Source: Polymyxa betae (Eukaryota; Endomyxa; Phytomyxea; Plasmodiophorida; Plasmodiophoridae). Taken from it: a stretch of 64,000 nucleotides of DNA. Every line of letters begins with the position of its first letter. The first letter of the stretch is position 1. The position numbers and the translations under genes are program-made. Location of the stretch: positions 62,001-126,000 of the forward strand of contig RBZT01000809.1 in the NCBI GenBank assembly GCA_003693705.1. The letters run 5' to 3'. This document shows, in pieces, positions 45,101 to 57,914 of the stretch. A model generated the notes under the pieces. It made no database searches. It was not told the DNA's origin and worked only from the letters and a program-made list of their open reading frames with translations.

Positions 45101-48100
45101 CGTTCATCAACATACGAGCTCGAGAGTATCGCCTTCTTCGCACAAGATATTTCTTCTTGTGTTCTGCATGGAAGGTTTTGCTAAAGTTCTTAGAATATGC
45201 CCATCCATTGTCGTCGGTTTCCACAGGATCAGTATCGACAGTCCAGCCGCTATCAACCCAGGTCCAGTCAGGTCCCGGCAGCTGCTCGCTGCTTAATGTC
45301 GCTGGACGTCCTTCTATATCACTCCAGGAAGGACGATCTCCAGGTAATAATTTTGCTGACCATCCTTTTCCTGGATACCACCTAAAAAGGCATTACATAA
45401 CTTAAAAAGGGAGTCGGTTTTCTGACCGACCTTTGATTCTCGTAAACGTAATCGATTATCTACAAATAGCACACATTAATACCTTGTACAAATGGATAAA
45501 AATTTTACCTGTCTCCCGTTTTGGCCTGGAAGTATAACCCCCTTGGACGAACCGAAAAGGAGCTCCACGCCGGGCACTTGATTCAGGAGCCATAGTCGGG
45601 TATAAAGAGTGATTCGGAATAGAGCACGTCCATTCAGCTTACTTTCATAATCATCCACAGCAATGATTCGTGCAATCTCTACAACCACATACAAAGCAGC
45701 ACCAAACCGGTCCTGAATAGTAATCGTCATGGTAGTTCGACGACCATCGTCCATTTGCGATTTTTCCGCAAAAACGGCAATAGAATTAGACCATTCAAAA
45801 CCTTGCATAGAGAAGCGCAGTTGCACATCAGTGCTGCCGTCGATTGTCTCAATTTGCCTTTTAAACCCGTCATCAATACGCACCATTGACCCATCATCGA
45901 ATTTAACGTCGATTGGATATGGTAAATGATTCCGAATATCAAGCGGAGCTCGGACTGTTATGGCCAGACGACCTGGCCATAAACCTCCACTGGATGCACA
46001 CAGAAAAACGTAACGGTTTCCACCGACACAAAAAACGTGTTCGCTGCGTCGTTTGCGACGTAATGCTGAAAGAGACAGCCGACCTAGCTGACGAACAGAA
46101 TCGCCATCTTCGACGACACCAATACAGAAAGCATCCCAAGCACAATACAACAACGGCGCCCATCTGGTTTGCGATGGATCCAGGTCCAGCTCATGCTGGG
46201 CATCGCCATTGAAAAAGACGATTCGAAGATGAAGTGAGGTGCAATTGAAATAACCAACAGATGAATGAGCACTGAGCACTGCATGTCCGTTTTCGATCAG
46301 AGCTTCAAGCACCAGTCCGTCTTGCGGCAGACGATGATCTTTGCCGGGAGGAATCGGGATAAGTGCAAACTGAAAAGCGCCAACATTACCAACATATGCG
46401 TTTGGGATTGCTAACCATTGATCCCCAACAGTCAGCGATAAAGGATGAGCAGGTTCCCATGGGTTTGAACCTAATCCGATTTTCAATCGAAAACAGCGAA
46501 TTTCTCAACAGCCTCATTACCTAAGCATTCTAAAGAAGAAGAGGCCATATCTTCCAGAACGCCGTTCATGTTATTGCAGTGCCATCTAAGCACAACCCTG
46601 AATACACTTTGAGCTTTGGACTATAGCAAGAGAATACCGATTCAGACCCACTAAAATTTTTTAAAGTAAATGCACAAGCGCTAACGGATGTCGATGTGGC
46701 GGCAGTGCGACTTGGCACCCCCAATGAAAATAAACTGGATATCGTATCGGCAGAAACGTTGAAGCGAACTGGTTCATTTAGGAATACTTGAATGGTATTC
46801 TCTATATTGCTTTCCATCAGATTTGTGATCAAGTTGGATGCCGATGAGTGTTCTAACAATGCAGGTGATTGTGAATTGAATGGATAATTTTGCATTCCAG
46901 TACGGGTCAACGAAAACTGCAAAGTAAACGGCTCTAATACAGGCTCCCAAACAGCTACTTTCGGGTGCAGAAAATCGGATTGCAGCGATGCACTAAAAGA
47001 ACAATTTTCCATGCCACCATGAGAACACCAAGCTAAAAGCAGCGGATGAAGCCCAAAAGATATTGTAAATAACGCATCTCGAGCGACATTTTTGCCAACG
47101 GGATTGTCATTGCGACATAAAGATATAGCAAAGGATTTCAGCTCCAACCGAGCCGACAATTTTTCAAAACCACTAGTAGTGGAACAAGACGAAGAGGAGG
47201 AACTGGGAATAGCATTCAGAAAGCTACTGCACAAACTGGAGATACGACCATAATCTTCAGCACACAGATATGTTGAAACATTCCCAATCTTGATATCTAG
47301 ATCGGCGTTTGAGGGAGTAACAGTAGAATCGAATGCTATTCGAAATTCATTCACGTCAGCAGGGTTATCTTTAAAGTTTAACAGCTGATACTTGCCAGAG
47401 TCCCAATCTGACTCCCAGGAGCGGAATCCAAATAATTCTAACGAGTTGAAGGCGACTGAAATTGTCTGCGATCCATCTTGTGAACTGACATTAGTCGTCA
47501 GTGAGGACGAAAGACGAATCGCTGGTTGCTCATAAGCGACTAAGCAGACATGTATTGGTTGCAGATGAAAAACGAGCTCTCTTCTTGCTTGAGATAAAGT
47601 CGGCCTCGGACCGATACCATCTGATATGGAATCGATGAGCTGATGATTACCGACATCAAGGCAGCGTATCAGAGATAGCATGAAATTCGATAGCGCAGAA
47701 GGCATCGATGTAAAACTAATTGGTTCTGTCCATAACATAGCAGAACAAAAAACATTACAGATAGTCTCTCTTTCAGCATCATTGATCTTTAGAAAGTTGA
47801 TCAGATGGGCAATAGATAACAAAATGTGACGACTCCATTTTGGTAAATGAATGATTGCCTTATCCATCAAGATTCCACTGTATCTGAACTGGAAAGGAAT
47901 TACGGGATCGCTCTGGCTTCTCAGTATATGTAACAACAGGGCTATCAGCTCCGGTACAAGCGCCGATGTGGATTTTTCATTTCCCAATACTGACTTCAGC
48001 AATAGAGGGGACTGGAACAGCACAGTCAACGATGATTGAAATTGCGACACAATTGACAGAGGCTCCTCGACGATGCGATTCTTGATTGAAGCAAGCAGAA

Positions 48101-51100
48101 TTAGAAGTAGAGCGGGGATCTGCACTTCACTTCGCCCGAATAAAACCAGGCCCTGAGTTGGACACAAAGGAGACGACCATGTAAACGCAGAATCCTCTTT
48201 TCTGGATAATGGCTGAGACCGATCTAAACTTTGGCACAGAGGCCACAGGCCTCGTTTCCAATAATCTAACAGAGTACGCCAGAGAGCATTGTCGCCCAGA
48301 AAGCTCAACGATATAGGAATATGCCTATTGCTCAATGAAGCGATGTAAACAAGAAAACCAAACTCATGCGGCTTCAAGTTTGATGTTAGTTCGTGCAGGC
48401 GTATAGGATCAAAAACAGCGTCATTGACTGAGATTGTGTTCAGAATTTCAACAGTCATAGAGTGAAGTATAGAGAGTAGCGATTCAGGAGATGAATCACG
48501 TAAGAGAATAAATAGTTGACATGGGTTTAACGAAGGCCAATGAGAGCACGAGCGTAGAATTGTGTCTGCGTTAACGAAGTACGACGAACCATGAACAAAC
48601 TTCGAATCCCTCAATAGATCAGCAATGGCTATGGCTAAGGCAGGGACAGCAATAAGTAAGGCGTTATCATTTTCCAATTCGATTTCGGCGACTTCAACGA
48701 AGCTCGATGCCCAGTATTTGGAATTATCTGAAAATATAGTCTCTCGCGGCGAATGGCTTGGCAAGGCCGTTTGAATCGCTAAACTTGAAAACTTGTAGTT
48801 GGAAAATGTTGGCAGACTAGATCTTATTGACCCCAACGAAGTTGGCTCTATTGTCAGCAGTAACTGACTAATGTCCAGCTCGGTCCTCATTTTCTGAAAA
48901 TCGCCAGATATACACCATTGCAAAGAAATGTTACCTTCCGGCAATGTTTTGGCTATATCCACAGCGCCAACACGTGCGCAGAGTTGATGGCAAAGCAATG
49001 ATATATTCATGCTCCAATTGGAATTGCGATCGAACACCAAATTAATTGGGCTAATTTGAGCCAAAAGCGATGAGGAGCTCAGATGAAGAGATTGCAATGT
49101 CAGTTCAATTCGAATTGCAGATCCTGTTTCGGTAAGGATGTCGTCCAAGAACCAATGATATTCAGGCTCGCCAGCGAACTGTAATGGTTCCACCCAGGAT
49201 TCTGCCAAATTTTGCAACAATGCAGTTCTTCCTGATCGGGTCGCGGCGGGATCATCGACACAAAGTTCGATAGAAGACAAGTTAACACCGATCGTCATCC
49301 ATGGAACACGAGGGCAACGGTAATCAGTGGAAAATCTGGCAACACCATTTCCCGAAATTGGGGTCTTAACCAGAGAGCGAATAATAAGATCGACGATGTC
49401 AATTTTCCATTCTGCAGTTCGGAAGTTATCCACGTCGGCAAACGCAGAATTACTAATGTGAATGTTTTTGCTAACAAGATGTAAGCCTTCACGTCGTCGA
49501 ATACTTGAAGCAGTGCCACATGCAGGCATAACAATGACAACATCTGGAAAATCGATATGGACTGCACAAAAGGTTCCATGCAAATCCGGTGAGAAATCAG
49601 GCCACTGATCTTTCTACAAGATTATCAGTTGATGTCGGATGCGGTATAATTACAATAAACCTTATCAGGATTGAATCCGAATATTATGCCGGCAAGTCCA
49701 TTGCTAATATAATCGCAGAGCTCTTGAACCATCCTGTGGAAATAGACAATCTTGCAGCCAGCTGCATTCACAGTTACACCTGATCATAATTAATTGAGCA
49801 TTCGAGTGCCAGTAGTGTTGCTTACCAGCCCAGTGATACGATGGATCTCCTGAGGTAACTTCCATATCGACAAAATCTGCATATAGGATGTCCGTTGGCG
49901 TTGTAGCTCTTAATGACGCGCTGGACATGTCCCGAATAGATGATTTGTAAAAGTTTAGAACGATTTTGTAGGGACTGGTAAAGTAATGAATCTTCGCGTC
50001 GACAATGTTAAACAGTGCCAAATGGCTATGACGCTTGTTGAACAAGCATGTACAGTTCTCAAGATAAAGGTCATATCTCCAATCCGATGTGTTTTGTATA
50101 GGCCTGTTTGATGGAGAGGAAGGTGGACTTGCGTACAGTTCAGAGAAAACGGAACAGGCGTCCGATATAAAATCCATTAATGACTGCATGTAGAATGGGC
50201 TCCATTGCCAATCTATTTTTCGCATTCCGAAGACAATTGAAGTTTGCTTGTTAGAAACACGCTCGAATGCGATGCATGCCTTCTCACCTTCGTATTCATC
50301 CTGGCTCTGGGCGATCCATCCAAAACGGTAACAGCTGGAGTTGTATAGACGAAGTCCATCAGTATGCAGAATCCAGTTTGAGGAAGTTCCAGAAAATTCG
50401 ATGGAGGCTAATCGCAAGCAATATACTGAGGTGATGGTAACGATACCAATAGTGCAGCGGAAGCAAATTCCGGTTCCGGCACTACTTGAACTTGATTGCG
50501 ATTTTGGTGACGTGTTTGTAGACGGTATGATAAGAGAAACGGCAGGGAAAATAGCCAGTTTTTTTACAGGAGAATGAGAAGAAGACAGTGAATCATTTGC
50601 AGGCACTTGCTGCCTAGAGAGCGTAGAAGTTAACGTTGTAGCAAAATGTGCTATAATTCTAACAAGAATTCGAATCCGACTGAGATCGCATGAAATGTTT
50701 ACAGAAGGAATAGAAACGTCAATGGCCGATCTTTCTAAAGATTTTGTGCAAATCCTTAGTGTTGTTTCGAGTGCAACTGGATCTAGAATGACGAAAGCGT
50801 CATCTACTTCACTCGTTCGGATACTGATTTGGAAGTTGGACAGATTTGCATGGTATAAGTCTTGATTTCTTGATACCGGCTCTGAGAATATCGACAGAGA
50901 GCTAAATGTGAAAGCCAGATTTTTCGAATCGTCAGCAACAAAAATAACATTAACAACGCCGACTTTAGCTTCAATTCTGTGCTTGCGCTGTTTTGAAAAA
51001 GCGCTCATCAGAAAGGATTGTTGCATCTCAGTCCATTCCCAAAACGCGGCGTCAAATAACATCAAAGTATTGCGACTGTAACCAGCATGTAGAAAATGTA

Positions 51101-53123
51101 CGAACTGGCGAAAGAATGAGCCAGACCATATAATCTTCGTAGTTTCAATATTAAGCTTAACATTCAGATCGAGATTTCTGGCCGAACGGACCGCCCACGT
51201 CTCCATAAAGAGCTCTAATACGGTATCCGATTGCTCTGACGATGGATACATCGATAGGACTGTCAGAGTTTCAGATTCTGAAGCAGTCAGATCTGATATT
51301 CGCAAGTGCTTGATTAGCAATCTCGTTGCTGTAGAATGCGGATATTGAGTAAATTGAAGCGAAATGTTTACATCAGAGGAAGCTATAGCGCGCTGTTCGT
51401 GATTACTATGCGAATCATACAGTGTGCAGATGACATTGGTTTGGAAATCCAATCGTATGAGCTAGCAACAATGAATTCGCATTGGAAATTTTCGACAAGA
51501 AATGCATTCACATACCTCAAAATCATTTGGAGCAGTTGAAGATTCAAGTCGAGAGATAATATCTGCTTCTTTACGAATTGCCAACTTCTGATCTTCGCTA
51601 AGGTCCGCATTGGCTTCCTCGGGTCCACCAGCGAACCACCATGAGAAGTAGCCAGGTGCATTTTTGTTCTCAACTTTTTCCTTGATGACTTGTTCTACCA
51701 TACGATTCTGATGAACAAGCGAACGCAGAAGAACAATCAAGCTGACAGGTAAGCGATCTTCAAGAAGTTGAACAGTCGCCTCCTGATCAGGAGTCATTTT
51801 TTCATCCGAATCCTCAACGGGTTCATCAGCCTTTTTCACATCAGTCTTAACCCGTCGTGCTTTAGGCTTAGGATCGCAGAGGCGAAGGCGCTTAGCGTAG
51901 AGCTCGATATACTCCCGACGATCATTTCCAATGCACTGCAATGTGGCCCAGATCCAATTTGACGACTTTATTTCGCCATACGATGAGTCGCTGCGAGACC
52001 TTATGAGCTCCAAAATAGAGAATAGAGCATATTTCCACCAAGCTTTCGCCTGTGAAATTGTTGGTCGCCGTGATTGTAACCGAAGCAAAACGTCTGCAGC
52101 AGCGATTCGCTTTTGCATTGAAACTTGGTAGCTGATGATCGATTTGGCATCTCGGAATTGCTTCGATCGGAGATGCAGTTGCAGCTTTGGAACGACACAG
52201 TTGATGCTACATCGGCAAGTATTGAAATCTTGCAAATTGCTGTTGATCTGTACGAAACAGAAAGCGCTTGCTGGCGCAACAATGAAGCACTCGCGCCGAA
52301 TCTTATCGAAGCTTTCAAACGAGTCTTCAACAGCAATAGAATTCCGCATTTGATCTGTCAGATCGTCGTCATCAGTTTTGTCTTCATTTTCAATACTGCC
52401 GTCGACTCCCCATAGAGGATTCGATTCAGGCTGAATATCACAATCCCAATAGAAAGCAAAATTAGTAATATCTACTTTTCGCTTGCTAACAGCAACTGAT
52501 TCGCTGATAAACGCATCCTGTCCTGAGTCATTAACTGCACGAAGCTGAATGCGCTGTGTTGTGATTCCAAACGCGAAGGAATATCCAGGCTGAGTAGCAG
52601 AATCATCTTCACAGCGGACATGAATATTCACAATCTCAATTCTTAGATTGGCGAGAATGACAGTGATTGGAATAAGTGATTTCAGAAAACCACCTGATTC
52701 GTTAACCGTTTTCCCAGCCATCATGCCGCTGAGCTCGAGCAAAATATTGCTCATTGCAGTTTCAATCTCGTGCAGTTTTTTGGAACGCGCTTTGTTTTTG
52801 GCTTGATTGAGAACGTCAACTTTGTCGGCATCAGAAGGCGCCGCCACCAGGAGTAAGAAGACATCTTCAATTCTAATGGTAACTGGCTTCGAGGCGAAGC
52901 TTGTTATTCCTGGCAGATCGACTCGCATCCGGCTAATCGTTCCATGTCGCAAATCGAATGCAGGAGCCAGCCCTAGAACTTCTGCGGCTGCTTCTTTTAG
53001 GCGAAGATTTGATAGTAGCAGCTGGCCGCTGGTAAGCCCGCTACTGAGGCGGGCATCGTCAACACCGTGAACGAACCGACCAAAGCGGTCTACCAGCAGG
53101 CGCCGTACGATGCCCTCAAGCAT
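42187..53123 (-). CDS. VPS13: VPS13 family lipid-transfer protein
   Basis: VPS13 forms a long hydrophobic groove that moves lipids between organelles at contact sites. The gene spans 11 kb and encodes roughly 3400 residues. Resolved exons include 53123-51516, 51461-49826, 49779-49661, one starting at 49613, a 29-nt exon 45459-45431, and one starting at 45381. The N-terminal chorein domain starts MLEGIVRRLLVDRFGRF. The SHR-binding region has YENQRWYPGKGWSAKLLPGD and DDNGWAYSKNF before a basic VRRRRYSRA. The C-terminus has GNIRGGLTRGTFSLVDHTAR, PITGLSAGFGDVISG and a PH-like end with SRRNLHIPLED. The frame change near 46500-46640 is not resolved. Confidence 0.95.
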
Positions 53124-53625
53124 ATCGCCTTAGGTGCAACAATTACACCATCGGCAACAAGCGAAAAGAAAACAGAAAGGGAGCTCAGTGACCAGAAATG
53201 ATGGAATGTGGTGCAACCCCTTTCCAGTGAGAAGATCCACTGGATTGTTTACGTTGCCGAATATGGCATTGAACTCGATTTCTTTCAAACGCCTTTTATA
53301 GCTGCAATATCATTCTGAGGCTGGTGCTGCAAGCAACTTTGGGTAATGTTCTTACCCTACTAACCTAATTAATATAGTGATGCTTATCATGGAACTTGAT
53401 GTTATTGAATGAAATGGCATTTATTTGCTTTGATAAGTGAGAGGCGAAAATTACGTTAGCTACAATTAATGAACAGACCAGCAGGAAGAATTCCTTCAAG
53501 CGAGATGTCGGCTATCGACATCAGTTCTGCCTAAAGTAGAGAAGTAGAGGATCAGCCATATTCTGAGCTTTGTTTGGAAAAAAACGCCGTTAAACATTTT
53601 TATATTCGTAGCTTAGCAAGGTCAG
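53124..53625. other. Intergenic region upstream of VPS13
   Basis: Only stop-rich sequence; it should contain the VPS13 promoter and the 3' region of the next minus gene. Confidence 0.45.
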
Positions 53626-54209
53626 TCATACTTTCAGAAAATATGATGGATTGCCAACGCCTTGTCTGAAAATAACACAGCCAAGACACAAGCAAAAAAA
53701 GATCGGTGATCGATGACATGATCCCCCAGACTTCATAGGAAGACACTTGAACCATGCATCCCATCTCTGAGAACAATTTCTCTGAGAAGCAAAAGCATCA
53801 ACGAATCCATTGAAACGTTCATCTAGTGAGCTTTGCCTGTAGCATCGGGCATAGATACAATCATCAACACTTGGTATTGAAAGTGGCAGTTGGGACAAGC
53901 AGAACTGCAGAAGTAGGGAGTAATAATAACACAACTTGATAACCTGTGGACGCAGTTTTGGTAAGATTGAGATTTCCTCGCCTGCAGTTGGTGAAAGGCA
54001 TAGCGATCTGAATCAGGTGCAGCAATGCCGACAACACACAAGTACTCGAGGCGATTCTCAATACAAAGTCGACGAGTGATTTGAAGAAAGTCGTCCAAGA
54101 CCAAAAATACTTTCGCCAGAAGGTCATGTCCAAGAATCGCCGTTACATCCATCAGATCCTTCAAAGTGACCAACTCTCTGCAGACGAAAATTGTCTTGCT
54201 ACAGTCCAT
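53626..54209 (-). CDS. Unidentified small cysteine-containing protein
   Basis: Exon 1 starts MDCSKTIFVCRELVTLKDLM at 54209 and has a well-formed helical stretch (LLAKVFLVLDDFLQITRRLC). A 47-bp intron (gtccacag to ttctgcag) would continue in phase into CIYARCYRQSSLDERFNGFV and QRNCSQRWDAWFKCLP, whose cysteine spacing is suggestive of a disulphide or CHCH-like module, ending at 53626. A shorter alternative splice frame is also possible. No family assigned. Confidence 0.45.
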
Positions 54210-54721
54210 ATTGGCTTATAGACGCTTTGACTTCCGAGTTCACACAGCCGCATAAATTCGTCGACCCGGATTCTCTGGTTCGAGATTTATCCCAAGACAT
54301 TATACGGGCTGCATTAATCCAATCAAATCACATGGCGATTGAATGGCTCTAGTTGCCATCGCAGCTTGATGCGCTCCCAAACCATCATCGACTGGTGCGA
54401 TGCCTCAGCAAGCCACCTCAAGGGTTATACTTGCTTCATCCCCTATTATGTTGCTATTCGCTCATCATTACAATTTGCCGAAAATCTCGGCCACGTTCCA
54501 GCAGGAATTGGGTCCAATCATGACCACCTTTCGTGGAACGGAAGTTGCTCTATGAAGTCAATCCAGATAACTTCCTGAAAATGTTTCCGCTTTGTAGCGG
54601 GAATCTAGATACTCAGCTTGAGACCATTGTTCGTTATACTTCGGGAACGCACGAGCGCTTGGAGACCACATGGTGAATCTGTTTAAATCATGCATCGAGG
54701 CAGTCTCGGCGGCAAGGACTA
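54210..54721. other. Region with broken protein-like frames
   Basis: The plus strand has LTSEFTQPHKFVDPDSLVRD and DIIRAALIQSNHMAIEWL at about 54232-54350, then KLLYEVNPDNFLKMF and QLETIVRYTSGTHERLETTW ending near 54675. They read like pieces of a real protein, but I found no continuous splice path and no start. It could be a decayed gene. Confidence 0.3.
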
Positions 54722-55224
54722 CGATCTGGCGATAACCTGAGTGAATATGAACTCATCGATGATGCCGGACAGGAGGATTCGAGTTTTATGTGGAAAACGG
54801 TCGCGTTGCCATCCCGCCAGCAGATGACGGAATCTGATCGGCGAAAACCGCCACAGAGAACCATCTTCTTCGCTTTTAAATAGTGTTGGGCTGCCTCTTT
54901 CTACCATCCTATTGTCTTGAAGTTTTCGATGCCGTGCCGTTTGTATATCGAAAAATCGCAAAAATCTATTTTGCAAAGTAGAAAAAAGCACAAGCGAAAG
55001 GCTTGCTATGAAGTTCAGTATCAATATTAGTCATTCATTGGATACGGTTGCCATAGCGTGATGTAATAAACGCCAATGAAAGCTGACATAAGCGCGATCA
55101 CCAAGTTCAAAGAATTCAGAATCCTCTGGCGCCATGCTATGTATTGAAGAGAACCGTGGAAGGATGGTCTGCAGCGCGTTATTGACTTATTGCTGTGAAC
55201 AGGTCTTAGCTGTGGATCATTCAC
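54722..55224 (-). CDS. Putative small single-pass membrane protein
   Basis: An upper exon with SLQYIAWRQRILNSLNLVIA and a membrane span (VIALMSAFIGVYYITLW) can be joined through an 80-bp intron (gtatccaa to aaaatag) in phase to a hydrophilic C-terminal part (RFFDIQTARHRKLQDNRM, WRFSPIRFRHLLAGWQ), about 140 residues in all. No in-frame ATG precedes the span, so a first exon further up (towards 55300) is missing from this call. Function unknown. Confidence 0.4.
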
Positions 55225-55320
55225 TCCGAGTCTCTGACGGACTTGTTGGGGATTGCGGCCTGCAAGCGGAGGTCACTCTGGACCTGCGTATGAGAAGTTC
55301 CAGGCCGAAGACCATTCCAA

Positions 55321-56841
55321 ATGTATCGCTTATTAATAACTGGACTCGCCTGCTACTGTCTGGCTTGTTTCCATAACATCAGCACGTTCGTAAAGTCAGC
55401 ACCGAATTACCTGTTTGGTGAGAAACAGCCACAATTGCATTGCGGTCTGGTACGAAATCATGCAGCTGCCGCTTTCGCTAGTTTTGACGATCCTATAGAA
55501 AAATGTGAGCTATTCCTGCTACGCTAATACGCTGATCCAATGTATTCGTCATATCGATGTGATGGAGCGATTCCTTCTCAGGTTGGTTTATTTTATTGTT
55601 TTCGTCTGATCATATGTTGATTCAATCAACAGCAGCGACGTTGAAGACGCACTTCGAGGTAGATTGTCTTCTCTCAACCTCTTCTCGCTCTGACGATTTT
55701 ACAATCAGCTGCTACAGACATCGATAATTTGGAATCGGAGGCTGACGGAGATCGTTACGCTCTAGGTATATTTGATCAACGAATGCCGCATCAGACTTAA
55801 CAACCCTTTACAGGACAATTTCTCCTGAATTTCAATACAGTAGTCGGTCAGCTGCAGGCCGCAGAAAACAGCGAATCATCATGGTTGTCGGCTGTCGATA
55901 CGCGACCGATAATGGGGTCTTTACAAGCTGCCGCCCCGAAATCGTTCGAGCTCGGGGCCCAGCACGATCCGCACGAACTGTTCATGTTTTTCCATTCCGC
56001 TGTGGAATCGATATTACCCGAACGATCTCGTCAGTCTTGGCTGGATTTGTTCATGATCCGTCAGGGCATCTTAACAAGCGATTCTCTGATTCTGCATTTC
56101 CCGCAGCCTTTACAGGATTCCATTCATATCATCGATCTGATTCGCGAGGCGTTCTATCCAACACCGCATGAAGTCGAAGCGGATTCGGTTCATGAGAAAG
56201 GCGACGATGGTTTCGGCAGCGGTGATTCCGCTATGGATGTTGGCGGTACAACTAATAGGGACGATCATGCTATTGAAGAGGATTTGTCATCTGCTGATAA
56301 CAATGGCGGTTATTTCTCTCTATTATTTGACATTGATCATTGTTCTGTTGACGATAATGATGCTGCCCTGAGAGATCGAAACGATGAAGCTATGGGCCAT
56401 ACAGAAAGTCTCCTCTCATATGAAAGCGACAGCGACTGCTCGTCGGAGGATAGTTTCATGTCAACAAGTTCGGGTTTCGATTCGGATTACGAATCAGCAA
56501 CAGATTCGGCTCCTTGGCTGATCGAATTGTCACCAGTTCTGATTCTGATGATTAGTCGAAGTGCTTACAGCAATCAGGGATTTCGTATAAATACTTCGGT
56601 TGTAATACCAGAAGTATTAGATCTGGTTGAAATGGTTGATCAACCAAACGCCGTTTATCATCTGACGGCCGTTTGTAATCATTCTGGCAATCGTATTGAC
56701 TGTGGACATTACCATGCTGTTATTAAAACTGTTAAAGGCTGGGCTTACTTTGATGATGAACGTACAGGACGGCTGGCAGAGTTCCCAGCAACAGATGTCG
56801 CTAGTACGGCCTATCTGCTGTTTTATACACGTGATAAATAA
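55321..56841 (+). CDS. Membrane-anchored ubiquitin-specific protease (USP, C19) A
   Basis: Five exons (55321-55449, 55499-55581, 55633-55658, 55709-55765, 55814-56841) encode about 440 residues. A hydrophobic N-terminus (YRLLITGLACYCLACF) is followed almost at once by the catalytic Cys box GLKNVSYSCYANTLIQC (nucleophile at about residue 50), the QHDPHELFMFF box, and the His box RIDCGHYHAVIK near the C-terminus. A 110-residue acidic/serine insert divides the catalytic domain. The reading-through frame at 55450 hides the Cys box, which only appears after removing a 49-bp intron. The layout of anchor plus short catalytic domain recalls USP30 of the mitochondrial outer membrane. Confidence 0.85.
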
Positions 56842-57914
56842 TGTCAATTATAAGGCAACTTCATTTCCAAAACAATCTGTAAAGTCAACGCGTTTAACAC
56901 AAATCTTGGAAGGGACGTCACCAGCAATCCGCTTGAAACAGAAAACGGATTGCCTCTGCGGCCGACTGCCAAGCGAGATCCATTGAGCGTACAAAGCCAA
57001 CGCTTTGATTATGAGCTCAGAGCAATTTGTCAACAGGAGAACTGCACACAATGCCAACTAATAAGACGGGAGGTCGACTTCTACTTTTCTCATCTCATCC
57101 TCGAATCAATCGCAAACATCATGGTTATCTGATCGATCTCAACTGCACAAAAAGTGTCATTAGCCAACCTCCCACCATCTTACGATTTGCGTTCACGACG
57201 ACGATATCGCCCTTAGCTATCAGCATTCCTGTCCAAGTCCCTATTTGGGTCGTTCTGGCCACAGGTGATGTTTTGACATCATCCACATCCCCGCTGGATT
57301 CGTCAAAAGATTCAGGTGCGAAGCGACATCATTCAATTCGGCATGCTCTGCTATCGAGCGGATCTCGCTATGGCGCCCGCCGCCTGATGCCGATCTGAAG
57401 CGAATGGTGTTTCAAATTGCTGCAATGGCAAAACAAGAACAAACAAGACAGTGTAATTTCATGCTCATGTTCTACAAGCCGGGTTTCCAGCCAATTCTGG
57501 GCTGGTTTAACTCCGTTAACAACCTGGCTAATGAGAGCATCTGATACAATGAATTTGACAGACACGAAGTTGATGGAGAATGAATGCTAAATGGGCGCAG
57601 CCCCTATCAGTCATGTCCATCATTCTCCACTTTATCTACAACTATATAATCACTGCTTGCTGAACATCCTTGGCAAGCTTGGAATCAGCATCCAGCAGTC
57701 GTGGAAAGTCTTGCAAACAGCGGCGCGATTTTAGCATCTGTCTCACTGTTGCTGCTGGGATAATGAGTACGCATGGAAGAGTCAAGAGCCAGCCGGGTGG
57801 ATAAAATCTCCAACTTTATAGATAAATAACCTTCTTTAGCGATAATTAAATACAAATGACCCAACCTGCTTGACATTCGCATGGCATGGGTGGTTGTAAG
57901 CCAGCGATCCAAGA
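56842..57914. other. Region between the two convergent USP genes
   Basis: Frames on both strands are short and contradictory (for example ELRAICQQENCTQCQ plus at about 57020; VPSKICVKRVDFTDCFGNEV minus ending near 56850). I could not support a gene, although a small minus-strand gene near 56850-57130 is possible. Confidence 0.35.
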
